Of a DNA stretch of 64,000 nucleotides, positions 1 through 9,258 are shown in pieces. The stretch covers positions 2,170,001 through 2,234,000 of the forward strand of contig CP053688.1 in the NCBI GenBank assembly GCA_013200995.1, given 5' to 3'. The stretch comes from Arthrobacter citreus (GTDB taxonomy: Bacteria; Bacillota; Bacilli; Bacillales; Bacillaceae_G). The number at the start of each line of letters is the position of its first letter. Position 1 is the stretch's first letter. A model generated the notes under the pieces. The model had not been told where the DNA came from. It searched no databases and saw only the letters and a list, made by a program, of their open reading frames with translations. A program made the translations under genes and the position numbers.

Positions 1-1928
1 TCAGCTGGTGATAAATTTGGATTCGCTTGTAGCATTAATGCTGCAACCCCAGCTACGTTAGGTGTTGCCATAGACGTACCTGATAAATTGTCATATGCAT
101 ATTGATATTTTCCAATTTGATCTGCTCCGTGCATATAAGATGGTACTGTAGAGAAAACTGATACACCTGGAGCCGTTACTTCAGGCTTAATATCATAAGT
201 GATTCGAGCGGGTCCACGAGAACTGAATGAAGCTAATTTACTTCCTTCATCTGCTATTTTTCCCATTTCGTCAAAAGAGAACGTTGAAGTAGTACCAAGT
301 TTTGAAGTCATAGAAGTTGCTTGTTCATATGACATTGAAAACGTCGGAACTAAACCATAGCTTGCACCTAAGTATGCTGGAATAAATCCTTCTCCAGCAA
401 CATTGTTCATAATAATTACCGCTACAGCACCATGATTTTTAGCAAATTTAATTTTATCAACAAGTGCAACTGTTCCGCGGTTTACTAATGCAATTTTCCC
501 ATTTACATCAATTGATTTATAGTCAGCATCTGATCCAGTATTTGGTACTTTAACAATTTGTAAAGTTTTACCTTTTAAGCTGTCTACATTGTCTCCAAAG
601 CCTTTACCTAATAATTTTAAATCTGTAGATACATCAGCTGTGCCGTGTAATGTTCCTTTAGACGTAGCAATTTCAGTCTTCGTGTCGTTTGCACCTACAG
701 TAATTGCTAAAGCAGATGCTCCAGGTGCACCTAAAGTATACATTTGATCTCCAGAATTCCCCGCTGCTACAACTGCTGTGACCCCTGAAAGTACGGCATT
801 ATTTAATGCAAGACTTTCAATATTTAATGGGTCATTTGAATTACTACCTAACGATAAGTTGATAACATCCATTCCGTCAGATACAGACTTATCAATACCT
901 GCTAAAACATTTGCAGTAGTACCAGAGCCATATTGTCCTAGCACACGATAAACATATAAATCAGCATCAGGTGCTACACCAGTTACAGCATAATCTGTAT
1001 TATTTTTTCCACGTCCAGCGATAATCCCAGATACATGTGTACCGTGTTCTGTGTAATAAGTCGATCCACTAGTATTTGTTTCAGCAAGACCAGATTTTTT
1101 CCAATCGTCGTATGTTGTTTCCATTGGATCTGCATCATTATCTACAAAGTCCCAACCTTTTACAGAGCTTGGATTAATCGATTTTGGATTTACTCCAGAT
1201 TGTGCACGGTAACCTTTATAAGCATCTGTTAGATCAGGATGGTTATAGTCAATTCCCGTATCAATTACCCCTACTTTGATTCCCTTTCCAGTTATACCTT
1301 CATCATGTAGTTTATTAACTCCTGGAAACACTTCAGTTGCTACTTTCTTTGTATCCCCGGCACCTTCTGTAACTTTTGGTGGCTCTACTTGAATCGTATT
1401 GTTTGGCCAAACAGCTTTAACAGCTTTCGATTTTAATAATGACTTTACTTTATTTGCAGGCAGTTCCATTGAAACTCCATTTAAAGTGCTTGTATATGTG
1501 CGTTTAATTTTATAAACGTTTTTATTCTCTTTTAAGTCATCTTTATAGATTGTTTGTAAATCATTTTTAAATGTTTCTTGAGCTTCTACTGCATTTTGCT
1601 CCGCATCGGATAGTGATAAGCTATTACCATTTGCAGCTTCTTCAATTACTGCAACTTTAGCGGGCTTGTCTTTTAATTCAACGATTACTGATAGATCTTT
1701 AGAACTTTCTAAATCTACTGAAGACGGTAATTGTAATCCATCTTTGCTAGTAACCTCTAATTTTTTTAAGGCTTGGCGCTGCTCTGGTGTAAGTTTAGAC
1801 AGTACTTCTTCAATAGACGATTGTGCTGCAGCCTTTACTAAATTCGTATGATGTTTAACTGGAAATGAACTTAAAATAACACCAGTACTTAAAGTTAATA
1901 TTGCTGTACTTTTAATCAAACGATTCAT
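1..1928 (-). CDS. Secreted subtilisin-family (S8) serine protease, C-terminus beyond the window
   Basis: The gene runs off the left edge, so only the first 642 codons are visible. The ATG at 1928 follows a GGGGGAG ribosome binding site. Residues 1 to about 30 form a signal peptide, then comes an I9-type inhibitory propeptide to about residue 185. The catalytic triad is Asp223 (IDTGIDYNHPDL), His295 (EHGTHVSG) and Ser619 (GTSMATP). A protease-associated (PA) domain is inserted between His and Ser, as in Vpr-type extracellular proteases. A 19-residue insertion after the Asp motif is absent from the three paralogues in this window. Those paralogues end in a dockerin; whether this one does cannot be seen. 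It lies downstream of an HTH-TPR regulator on the same strand, but a terminator separates them, so it probably has its own promoter in 1995-2021. Confidence 0.95.
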   Translation of the reverse strand, partial: MNRLIKSTAILTLSTGVILSSFPVKHHTNLVKAAAQSSIEEVLSKLTPEQRQALKKLEVTSKDGLQLPSSVDLESSKDLSVIVELKDKPAKVAVIEEAANGNSLSLSDAEQNAVEAQETFKNDLQTIYKDDLKENKNVYKIKRTYTSTLNGVSMELPANKVKSLLKSKAVKAVWPNNTIQVEPPKVTEGAGDTKKVATEVFPGVNKLHDEGITGKGIKVGVIDTGIDYNHPDLTDAYKGYRAQSGVNPKSINPSSVKGWDFVDNDADPMETTYDDWKKSGLAETNTSGSTYYTEHGTHVSGIIAGRGKNNTDYAVTGVAPDADLYVYRVLGQYGSGTTANVLAGIDKSVSDGMDVINLSLGSNSNDPLNIESLALNNAVLSGVTAVVAAGNSGDQMYTLGAPGASALAITVGANDTKTEIATSKGTLHGTADVSTDLKLLGKGFGDNVDSLKGKTLQIVKVPNTGSDADYKSIDVNGKIALVNRGTVALVDKIKFAKNHGAVAVIIMNNVAGEGFIPAYLGASYGLVPTFSMSYEQATSMTSKLGTTSTFSFDEMGKIADEGSKLASFSSRGPARITYDIKPEVTAPGVSVFSTVPSYMHGADQIGKYQYAYDNLSGTSMATPNVAGVAALMLQANPNLSPA

Positions 1929-1994
1929 CTTTCTATTCTCTCCCCCAAATAAATTGTGTTCTCTTACTAATTCATTGTAAGGTGAGTTTATGGA

Positions 1995-2021
1995 ATTTTA
2001 CTCTTTTGAAAATTCTGTCAA
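1995..2021 (-). promoter_or_regulatory. Candidate promoter of the S8 protease
   Basis: On the minus strand TTGACA (2021-2016) is followed after 15 bp by TAAAAT (2000-1995). The spacing is shorter than the optimal 17 bp, so this is only a candidate. It lies between the regulator's terminator and the protease start. Confidence 0.3.
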
Positions 2022-2050
2022 ATAAGCATTTATTTTATCGAAAATTCAAA

Positions 2051-2078
2051 AAAAAAGAGCCCGATTTACGGGCTCTTT
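2051..2078 (-). terminator. Rho-independent terminator of the HTH-TPR regulator
   Basis: The stem pairs 2054-2063 (aaagagcccg) with 2069-2078 (cgggctcttt) and is followed on the minus strand by a run of T. The regulator's stop codon (2066-2068) lies in the loop. Confidence 0.85.
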
Positions 2079-3346
2079 GCATACATATTACTCATTTGAC
2101 TTTTATCGTCACTTAACATATGAATATAATCCTCATTTAATTGGTCTGTTAAATGTTCTCTATAGTGCCAAATTGATAATAAGCATAATTTAAATTTTTC
2201 GATGATTCCTGCGTTCTTTACTTTTCTTGCAACATTGATTAATTCATTTAAGCCTTCTATATATTGCTTATTTTCACATTTTAATATTGATTGTGCATAG
2301 CAGAAGTCTAAATATAATTGTTGTTTATACAAATTAGAACTGTTTGCCATTTCATTAATCTCTTTATGATGTAACTTAATTACTATCGAAGCATCTTCTA
2401 ATCTTCCTAATTTTACATAGGATTCTATAATTCTCGGAATACCTACATATAGATCATCCCTATTTTTAATCCAGTCATAGTATTCATCGACATAATGTAA
2501 CTCACCGAAATCAAGTAAGGTAACATAACGATTACCTATTGCAGCCTCCGCAAAAAAATCATTTATGCTGCCATATTTACTAATTATTTTTAGCACTTCA
2601 TCGATTGAATTACTTAGCCTATTTAAAGCAAAGCCCTGATATACTAACGCATAACCAAAATGCTTTTCATTTTTTGCCATTTTTTCTAAACGGCTTGCAT
2701 AATGAAGTACCTTGTCCCATTGTTTTAACATATAGTAAGTTGCCGTAATCCATAAAATTGTTAGTTCTTGAAAATCATCTGGCATATAGCTCACATATTC
2801 TAGAACGTGGACAAGAGTAGCTGGTCCTTCTTCTGTTAATCGATTTAAATAGTACATTCTAAAATAGCTAATTGCGACTTCCTCTGCTGTTTGATCGGGC
2901 ATATGATGAATAATGATTTCATATAAAGGCAACGCCTCTTTCTCTTTTCCTTCAGCAAATAACTTTTCAGCTATCTCAAATAAATTTTGTAAATTTTTTG
3001 TTCGAATTGTTTTAGATTTTTCCTCTAACATTTCTGATACGATAAAATTTAATTCTTTTTTAAATCCATTTATTGCACATTTATAAATGAATGCTACACT
3101 TCTTCGTTTATCTAAATATCGATTCTGATTAAAACATAATTGTGTATAGCTTGAGTAAAAATGACCTTCTGCCAAACCGAACGCGTCTGTAATTGCATCT
3201 AAATAATGTAAAGAAAGTGGCTTTTTATTATTAAATACTCTACTAATATCACTAATATGGATTCCAGAATATTTAGCTAAATCAGCTTTATTCCAATTTT
3301 TGTCATTCATTAATGTAAGAAAATCATATAGAAGTATCTGATTCAT
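2066..3346 (-). CDS. HTH-TPR transcriptional regulator, RRNPP-like (peptide-pheromone sensor type)
   Basis: The protein has 426 residues from the ATG at 3346, which follows GGAGAGG. The frame stays open upstream to 3400, but starts there have no better binding site and would only add residues before the HTH. Residues about 5-60 form an XRE-like helix-turn-helix (NKADLAKYSGIHISDISRVF). The rest is all-helical with TPR-like repeats, for example around LFAEGKEKEALPLYEIII. This layout is that of the RRNPP family (PlcR, NprR, Rgg, AimR), cytoplasmic regulators that bind imported signalling peptides. No peptide gene follows it: the next gene is an S8 protease. NprR and PlcR control secreted proteases, so control of the neighbour is plausible but inferred. 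It could also be a TPR regulator without a peptide ligand. Confidence 0.7.
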   Translation of the reverse strand: MNQILLYDFLTLMNDKNWNKADLAKYSGIHISDISRVFNNKKPLSLHYLDAITDAFGLAEGHFYSSYTQLCFNQNRYLDKRRSVAFIYKCAINGFKKELNFIVSEMLEEKSKTIRTKNLQNLFEIAEKLFAEGKEKEALPLYEIIIHHMPDQTAEEVAISYFRMYYLNRLTEEGPATLVHVLEYVSYMPDDFQELTILWITATYYMLKQWDKVLHYASRLEKMAKNEKHFGYALVYQGFALNRLSNSIDEVLKIISKYGSINDFFAEAAIGNRYVTLLDFGELHYVDEYYDWIKNRDDLYVGIPRIIESYVKLGRLEDASIVIKLHHKEINEMANSSNLYKQQLYLDFCYAQSILKCENKQYIEGLNELINVARKVKNAGIIEKFKLCLLSIWHYREHLTDQLNEDYIHMLSDDKSQMSNMYAKSP

Positions 3347-3687
3347 GAGCTTTCCTCTCCATACAAGGTAATAATCTTTCTGATTCATCGTCCCCACCAT
3401 TTTGTCTAGTTAAAAAAAGGACAATTAGGTACAATCGCACGTGATCTATTAGGTTAATTATACTATTTTGTCATTTTTTTAAAACAGGAAATATTCAATT
3501 ATTTAATTAAAGTTACTTAATTTTTACAAGTTATGATCAAGAAGGGATATTTAAAACAGAAGGAATAGACTTTGAAATACCTCATGAAAGATAACTCTTC
3601 TTGCTTTTTCCATGCGTCACCGAATTCTTTTCCTATAATGGGAAATAATACCTTTATATTTTATAAAACTTTGTTAGGGATGATTAG

Positions 3688-3813
3688 ATGCTCAAAAAGA
3701 TTATTTCATTTATTCCTGAATATCCGATTTTTATCCAGGCCTTTGTTACTTTTATCGTTCCTGTAGGCTTATGGAGATTTTTTAAATGGGTTCATCTTAT
3801 GGAGAAAGAGTGA
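3688..3813 (+). CDS. Small single-pass membrane protein at the head of ger operon 1 (candidate D-type germination gene)
   Basis: This 41-codon ORF opens with ATG directly after an in-frame TAG, with a modest AGGGATG site upstream. It encodes a lysine start, one hydrophobic span (FIQAFVTFIVPVGLW) and a charged end (EKE). It stops 5 bp before the first possible gerA start, and the A-rich purine stretch at its end may serve as the binding site for that start. Small membrane 'D' proteins are known next to gerA-type operons in Bacillus, but they usually have two membrane spans and 55-75 residues, so this would be a shortened or different type. It is probably cotranscribed with the receptor genes. 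The assignment rests on position and hydrophobicity only. Confidence 0.5.
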   Translation: MLKKIISFIPEYPIFIQAFVTFIVPVGLWRFFKWVHLMEKE

Positions 3814-3839
3814 TTTAGATGAAACAGTGGAGATCCAAA

Positions 3840-5381
3840 ATGAATCAGGAAAATAAGGTATCTCTAAATAATGACGCTCAAAATAATTATGAGAATTTGT
3901 CCTGTAATCTCCAAGAAAATTTAAGTTGGATTTTTAATGAGATTGGACATAATTCTGATGTAAAGTTTAGAGAATTTCTGTTGGGCGATACAAATATTCA
4001 ACTAGCAATCATTTTTATTGATGGCTTATCTAATGCAGATTTAATTCAAAAGCATATTTTAGGCGAATTAATGACGGGACTCACTGCTGTTGTCACTGAT
4101 CAAAAAAATAATGGGCAAGCTCTGAACATGAATGACATTAAAAGCTGTATTAAAGAGCGATCACTCACTGTTTGTACGATTGAAGGTGTTAGTACTTTTA
4201 AAAAATTAAAATCAGATATTTTATTTGGTTCAATAGCCTTGTTAATAGATGGCATTTCTGAATGCTTTTTAATAGGGGAAGCATTAACAAAATCAAGAGA
4301 TATAAAGGAACCTGATTCAGAAGCACTTGTTCGTGGTCCAAGGCTTGGCTTTGTTGAAAATTTAGCAGATAACACTGCCATGTTAAGACGTTCTGGCAAA
4401 AATCCAGATTTAACAATGATCGGATTCGAGATTGGTGAAGTTTCAAAAAAAGAATTAGTTATAGCTTATATTTCAAATATTGCGGATTCAAAACTAATCG
4501 AAGAAGTCAAAAAAAGAATTAAAAGAATTGAAATTGATAGCGTTCCAGATTCCGGCTATATTGAACAATTGATAGAAGATAATTACTTAAGTCCTTTCCC
4601 TCAGATTCAAAGTACCGAGCGCCCTGATCGAGTTATGAGTGCTTTAATGGAAGGTCGAGTTGCTATTATATTAGATGGATCCCCATTCGCACTAATTGCT
4701 CCTGTTACTTTTCAGATGTTACTACAATCGCCTGAGGATTATTATGAGAGATGGTTCGCTGCTACTTTAGTACGATTATTACGATATTTTTCATGTTTTA
4801 TTGCTTTATTTGCTCCATCCTTATACATTGCTTTTATTTCATTTCATCAAGGCTTAATCCCAACAAAGCTAGTATTTCATATAGCAGCAACTAGAGGTGG
4901 GGTACCATTTCCTCCATTAATTGAAGCATTAATAATGGAAATCTCTATCGAAGTATTAAGGGAAGCCGGACTTCGTTTACCAAAGCCAATTGGGCAATCT
5001 TTAGGAATTGTTGGCGGGTTAATTATTGGCCAGGCTGCAGTTGAAGCAGGTATTGTAAGTACAATCATGGTTATTGTAGTTGCAGTAACAGCAATTTCCT
5101 CTTTTACACTTCCGCAATACAATGTAGGAATTGCACTACGTATGCTTCGTTTTATTTCTATGATTTTTGCCAGTATATTTGGATTATATGGAGTCGTTTT
5201 ATTTTTCCTTTTACTATGTAGTCATTTAGTTAAACTTAAAAGCTTCGGGGTCCCTTATCTAAGTCCTGCTGCTCCATTAAGATTTAGCGACTGGAAAGAT
5301 TTTATCGTAAGAGCCCCATCATTTATGATGAAAAATAGACCAAAAAGCTTGCAGACAAAAAGAACAAGAAGAATGAAATAG
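3840..5381 (+). CDS. GerA-family spore germination receptor subunit A (ger operon 1)
   Basis: A subunit of a nutrient germinant receptor of the spore inner membrane. An ATG at 3819 is also possible (520 residues), but the ATG at 3840 follows GGAG at good spacing and gives 513. The N-terminal half is a soluble pair of related subdomains (IFIDGLSNADLIQ; IAYISNIADSKLI). Then comes the family signature ERPDRVMSALMEGRVAIILD with DGSPFALIAP and QSPEDYYERW. The C-terminal part has about five membrane helices and a basic tail. Length and order match the family. It is followed 25 bp later by the B subunit and then the C subunit, so this is a complete A-B-C operon. Such operons are normally expressed in the forespore under sigma-G; I did not find a convincing sigma-G promoter by eye. 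The germinant cannot be read from the sequence. Confidence 0.95.
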   Translation: MNQENKVSLNNDAQNNYENLSCNLQENLSWIFNEIGHNSDVKFREFLLGDTNIQLAIIFIDGLSNADLIQKHILGELMTGLTAVVTDQKNNGQALNMNDIKSCIKERSLTVCTIEGVSTFKKLKSDILFGSIALLIDGISECFLIGEALTKSRDIKEPDSEALVRGPRLGFVENLADNTAMLRRSGKNPDLTMIGFEIGEVSKKELVIAYISNIADSKLIEEVKKRIKRIEIDSVPDSGYIEQLIEDNYLSPFPQIQSTERPDRVMSALMEGRVAIILDGSPFALIAPVTFQMLLQSPEDYYERWFAATLVRLLRYFSCFIALFAPSLYIAFISFHQGLIPTKLVFHIAATRGGVPFPPLIEALIMEISIEVLREAGLRLPKPIGQSLGIVGGLIIGQAAVEAGIVSTIMVIVVAVTAISSFTLPQYNVGIALRMLRFISMIFASIFGLYGVVLFFLLLCSHLVKLKSFGVPYLSPAAPLRFSDWKDFIVRAPSFMMKNRPKSLQTKRTRRMK

Positions 5382-5406
5382 CATAAGAAAAGAGGAGTAA
5401 AAAGTT

Positions 5407-6510
5407 ATGAATTCAGAGCCTATTGATCGTATATCAACGAATCAAACTGTGATGCTTATGGTCAACTTTATTTTTGGTGCGGGTATTTTAATCTTACCAA
5501 GGACGATTACGGATAAAGTAAAAACTCCTGATGGTTGGATCTCTGTTGTCATATCCGGTTTATTAATTTTACTCTTAGTTTTCTTACTAGTTATGCTATG
5601 TAAACAATATCCGAACGAAACATACTTTCAATTTACTCAAAAAATAATTAGTAAATGGTTAGGTGTTCCATTAGGTATCATTATCATTATATATTATACT
5701 TGCCTTTCAGCTATAGAGGTTCGGGTAATGTCAGAAACAACTAGATTATTCTTACTACAAGGCACTCCTTCTTGGGCTATTTTAATTCCATTCTTGTGGA
5801 TCGGATTATATATAGTTCTTGGGGGAATCAACCCAATTGCTAGAATGTTAGAACTCATTTTTCCGATCACTGTATTTTTCTTTTTATTAGTTATTTTTTT
5901 AGGAATCGGAATCATTGACTTAGACAACTTACGTCCTGTTCTTGGTAATGGGATTAAGCCTGTCCTTAATGGACTTAAAACAACTTCACTATCATTTTCA
6001 GGTTTTGAAGTGATTTTATTTATCTTTGTGTTTATGAAGGATAAAAAGAAAATAACAAAAGCAATTGTCTATGGAATAAGTATACCATTTGTTTTTTATT
6101 CGATTACAGTTGTTGCTGTAGTCGGGGCATTCAGTGTAGATGGTGTTTTATTGCAAACTTGGCCCGTACTTACTTATATTCGCAGCTACGATATACAAGG
6201 TCTAATTGTAGAAAGATTTGACTCATTACTTCTAGTTATCTGGATTATGCAAATTTTTGCCACTTATATCATTTCATTCTATATTGGCTCTCTTGGTATG
6301 GCTCAAATTTTTAATAAAAAAAATATGAAACCTTTTATGTTCGGTACATTACCATTTATTTACATTATCGCAATGATTCCAAAGGATATAAATGATACTT
6401 TAATAATGGCTGATGCAATCGGAAATACTGCATTTTATTTATATGGTATTATCCCTCTTCTCCTACTAGTGATTTCATTTGTGAGGAAAAAATTTAATGA
6501 AAAAATGTAG
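5407..6510 (+). CDS. GerB-family germination receptor subunit B, permease-like (ger operon 1)
   Basis: An integral membrane protein of 367 residues with about ten hydrophobic helices, belonging to the spore-germination branch (GerAB, PF03845) of the APC amino-acid permease superfamily. It starts with ATG after AGAGGAG. The N-terminal helix region (MLMVNFIFGAGILILPRTI) carries the broken-helix glycines that form the ligand pocket in this fold. Known B subunits bind the germinant and do not simply transport it. The last 14 bp overlap the start of the C-subunit gene, which indicates translational coupling. Confidence 0.95.
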   Translation: MNSEPIDRISTNQTVMLMVNFIFGAGILILPRTITDKVKTPDGWISVVISGLLILLLVFLLVMLCKQYPNETYFQFTQKIISKWLGVPLGIIIIIYYTCLSAIEVRVMSETTRLFLLQGTPSWAILIPFLWIGLYIVLGGINPIARMLELIFPITVFFFLLVIFLGIGIIDLDNLRPVLGNGIKPVLNGLKTTSLSFSGFEVILFIFVFMKDKKKITKAIVYGISIPFVFYSITVVAVVGAFSVDGVLLQTWPVLTYIRSYDIQGLIVERFDSLLLVIWIMQIFATYIISFYIGSLGMAQIFNKKNMKPFMFGTLPFIYIIAMIPKDINDTLIMADAIGNTAFYLYGIIPLLLLVISFVRKKFNEKM

Positions 6511-7660
6511 GTTAAAACGAATATTTATAAGTTCAATTATTAATATAATTCTCCTAATATTATTATCGGGTTGCTGGAGTAGTAAACCAATTGAGGATTT
6601 AAACATTATAGTAGGCTCCGCTATAGATAAAGATGACAACGGTAAATTAAGATCGACTTTACAATATGTTGTTCCTGAGGCAATGACCACAAAATCTGGT
6701 GGAGTTAATCCAACAAAACCTTATATAAATGTGGTCGGAGAAGGCATTTCGTTAGAACCCTCTGGATGGGAAACAACGCTAAGTAGAGATGGGTACATTT
6801 TTGGAGCGCATCAAAAATGTGTTGTAATTAGTGAAGAACTTGCTAGAGAAATAAACCTACGTGAACTTACTGACCTTTATTTTCGAGATATTGATATTCG
6901 TGGGAGTACTCTAATTTTTATAGCAAAAGGCAAAGCCAAAGAAACACTGGAAACGCATGAATCAAATGTGATTCCTTCACTACGAATCGTTGAAATTGCT
7001 AACGAATCATCAACTTCAGAAATCGTCAGTAAAACACCTTTAATTAAAATTGGTGGATTAATGAACTCTGGGTCTAGTTTCCTTCTCCAATTATTAGAAA
7101 CAACTGATAAAGGTGCTAAGTTTTCAGGAGGGGCAATTTTCAACGGTAAGAAAAATAAAATGATTGGTACTCTTAATACACAAGAAGTAGAAGGAATTAA
7201 TTGGATCACTGCACAAGGCAAAGGTGGCGCGGTAAAGGCATTCACTAAAAAATCTGATGGACCAACATGGTTTCAAATTGAATTGATGAAAAGTAAAGTT
7301 ACACCTCATATTAAAGGTGACAAAATAACTTTTGACGTGAAAATTGAATCAGAAGGTAGAATTGCGGAATATTGGAATCCTAAATTAAGACCTGTATTTG
7401 AAGAGAAAAATGTAAAAAAAATTGAAAAAGCAACCGAAAAAGAAGTAACAAACATTGTAGACAATGTAACTAAAAAGCTACAAACTGAATATAAAACAGA
7501 TGTAGCCGGATTCGGAAACCAAGTAAGAATACACTACCCTAAAAAGTGGAAAAAAATGAGTGGAAATTGGGATGAACTATTTAGTAAAGCTAAAATAAAT
7601 TACGATGTTAATATTACAATAAGAGATTATGGTATGATTGGAAAGAAAAAAAACAAATAA
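6497..7660 (+). CDS. GerC-family germination receptor lipoprotein subunit C (ger operon 1)
   Basis: A 387-residue lipoprotein. After a basic start (MKKCRLKR) and a hydrophobic stretch comes the lipobox LLSGC with lipidated Cys26, then WSSKPIEDLNIIVGSAID, typical of the Ger(x)C family. The mature part is soluble and ends with the conserved C-terminal domain (NQVRIHYPKKWKKM and the strand INYDVNITIRDYGMIG). In spores it sits on the outer face of the inner membrane and is needed for receptor assembly. It overlaps the B gene by 14 bp and is the last gene of the operon, followed by a weak terminator. Confidence 0.95.
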   Translation: MKKCRLKRIFISSIINIILLILLSGCWSSKPIEDLNIIVGSAIDKDDNGKLRSTLQYVVPEAMTTKSGGVNPTKPYINVVGEGISLEPSGWETTLSRDGYIFGAHQKCVVISEELAREINLRELTDLYFRDIDIRGSTLIFIAKGKAKETLETHESNVIPSLRIVEIANESSTSEIVSKTPLIKIGGLMNSGSSFLLQLLETTDKGAKFSGGAIFNGKKNKMIGTLNTQEVEGINWITAQGKGGAVKAFTKKSDGPTWFQIELMKSKVTPHIKGDKITFDVKIESEGRIAEYWNPKLRPVFEEKNVKKIEKATEKEVTNIVDNVTKKLQTEYKTDVAGFGNQVRIHYPKKWKKMSGNWDELFSKAKINYDVNITIRDYGMIGKKKNK

Positions 7661-7683
7661 ATATGCTCCTTTAAATTAAAATC

Positions 7684-7733
7684 TACCCTATCGAGTAGAC
7701 ACTAAAAAGTGAACTCTATAGGGTAATTTTGTT
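7684..7733 (+). terminator. Likely terminator of ger operon 1
   Basis: The inverted repeat taccctat (7684-7691) / atagggta (7718-7725) is followed by attttgttt. The stem is short and the loop long, so it is a moderate call. It overlaps the stop codon of the small minus-strand ORF. Confidence 0.5.
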
Positions 7734-7934
7734 TATAATTAGAAAAATGTGATTGTTATTCAAGAAGACTTTTGGAAAGAAAATTATTTTTAGAGGAAAT
7801 GAACGGTCGTCTAGTGGGAAAGAAGATAAACAAAAATTGAGTTTAATATTTTCATAGATTGAGCGAATATAATCTTTAACGTTCAATAAATCTTGTTGAG
7901 AAATTTTGTATACCTCTTTTACTTCTTTGACCAT
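7716..7934 (-). CDS. Small protein of unknown function
   Basis: A 72-residue ORF starting at the ATG at 7934, with a strong AAAGGAG site eight bases upstream and a TATAAT at 7975-7970 before it. These signals argue that it is expressed. The first 30 residues (MVKEVKEVYKISQQDLLN and the following KDYIRSIYEN) look like a helical charged protein. The second half is less convincing and may reflect a lost stop codon or frameshift. I do not recognise the family. Confidence 0.35.
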   Translation of the reverse strand: MVKEVKEVYKISQQDLLNVKDYIRSIYENIKLNFCLSSFPLDDRSFPLKIIFFPKVFLNNNHIFLIINKITL

Positions 7935-8119
7935 ATAAATCACTCCTTTCTATTCGGTTTATTATTTTTATTATATCATTACATATTTATCCCCCAATTA
8001 GGTGAATTTACGTTCTGAATAAATTTACATTTCATAAACAACCTTTTTAGTGATAAATTTAGACTAGTAAGTCCATCAAAAGATTTTAAACAAGTCAAAT
8101 AGTGCTTGCCAATAAAAAT

Positions 8120-8161
8120 AAAGCTCGAATCCACATTCTAAAGGGATTGGATTCGAGCTTT
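8120..8161 (-). terminator. Terminator of the CotS-like gene
   Basis: A perfect 13-bp stem (aaagctcgaatcc at 8120-8132 with ggattcgagcttt at 8149-8161), followed on the minus strand by a T-rich stretch. It lies 27 bp after the stop codon of the upstream gene. Confidence 0.9.
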
Positions 8162-8187
8162 TTAATTATAAAATCAAGTTTTTTCGT

Positions 8188-9228
8188 TTAATCATTAAGT
8201 ACTTCTTTTGATTGTGTAAAGAATGTATATATTACTCTTTCTTTACTTAATTCTAATGCAACGTTCTTTTTTATCAATGAAACTGAACTAGCTTCAACAC
8301 AATCTGTTTCCTTATTTTCATAATACGCCAAAAATGTTTCATAAAATAAATGAGGAAACATTAATTCAGCTTTAAGCAACTGGAACAACATACATGTTAA
8401 TGGATTGATCTCTTGATATGATTTGATTATTTTCTTCATTAAACTTAAATTCCAAGTTTTTTCGTTTTTCATTGCCATAAATAAAATTCTTCTAATATCA
8501 TTTATCGGTAATTCGATTTTTACTTTACTAATATTTAAGAAATATAAATTACCATCTTCTCCAATTGAAAAATTTTTATTTTCTATATTTTGACAACTCA
8601 ATGATTTCATACTAGCTGTCGCTTCTGCTTCTTTCGCATGATAATATTTATCTATTAATGCGATAGATTTCTCACATTGTATTAATATTGTATTAATATT
8701 TTTAAAAAACAGCTTATCGATTTCAGTTGGATTTTTAACTTTAGTGCGTTCTTCTTTCCATTTCGTTAATGTTAAATATTTATTTTTTAGATCTTTTTGC
8801 CAATCTGATTGAACTAACGGTAATTGTTCATTTGTTATTTCAATTCCTCTTGATGCCTTATGAAAAGTAGCAATTCCACTTATCATCATAATAAGATCGT
8901 CTTCATTCTCCAAGTTTGGAAGCCTGCCAGTAACTGCTTCAAACACCATATAATATTCACCATTCATCCTTACAAAACCGTCACCTAATTTTGTAGTTAA
9001 TATTTCTGGTGTGTATACTCCATTATCTCTTAGTAACTCAATTGCATATATCATAAAATCAATATATTCTTTATCAATTTCAACTTTCTTCAATAACACT
9101 TCACCAAAATTTGTATCAAAAGGACACTCAGCTTTTAGATCACCAATGAATTCTAAGGATCTTTGATTAACTTCTAGTGGGTAATTTAAAATTACTTTTT
9201 TTACTATATCACTAAAAAAAGCGTCCAA
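8188..9228 (-). CDS. CotS/YutH-family spore coat-associated protein (kinase-like fold)
   Basis: The reading frame is open from a GTG at 9258, but a GGGAGG binding site lies inside that extension and points to the TTG at 9228, giving 346 residues. Features of the CotS/CotI/YutH family can be seen: an N-terminal lobe (IYAIELLRDNGV, then LTTKLGDGFVRMNGEYYMVFEAVTGR), a segment GIATFHKASRG where kinases have the end of the ATP site, and a helical C-terminal lobe. These proteins resemble choline/aminoglycoside kinases and several are found in the spore coat. I see no clear catalytic HxD loop, so it may be a pseudokinase. It is a single gene with its own terminator. The family call is moderate because it rests on overall pattern. 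Confidence 0.65.
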   Translation of the reverse strand: MDAFFSDIVKKVILNYPLEVNQRSLEFIGDLKAECPFDTNFGEVLLKKVEIDKEYIDFMIYAIELLRDNGVYTPEILTTKLGDGFVRMNGEYYMVFEAVTGRLPNLENEDDLIMMISGIATFHKASRGIEITNEQLPLVQSDWQKDLKNKYLTLTKWKEERTKVKNPTEIDKLFFKNINTILIQCEKSIALIDKYYHAKEAEATASMKSLSCQNIENKNFSIGEDGNLYFLNISKVKIELPINDIRRILFMAMKNEKTWNLSLMKKIIKSYQEINPLTCMLFQLLKAELMFPHLFYETFLAYYENKETDCVEASSVSLIKKNVALELSKERVIYTFFTQSKEVLND

Positions 9229-9258
9229 AAAAATACCTCCCAAATAATACTTATCCAC

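Noticed and set aside
3572..3766. 64-codon plus-strand ORF upstream of ger operon 1
   Set aside because: No binding site; the 41-codon ORF in another frame over the same stretch is better placed and is membrane-protein-like.
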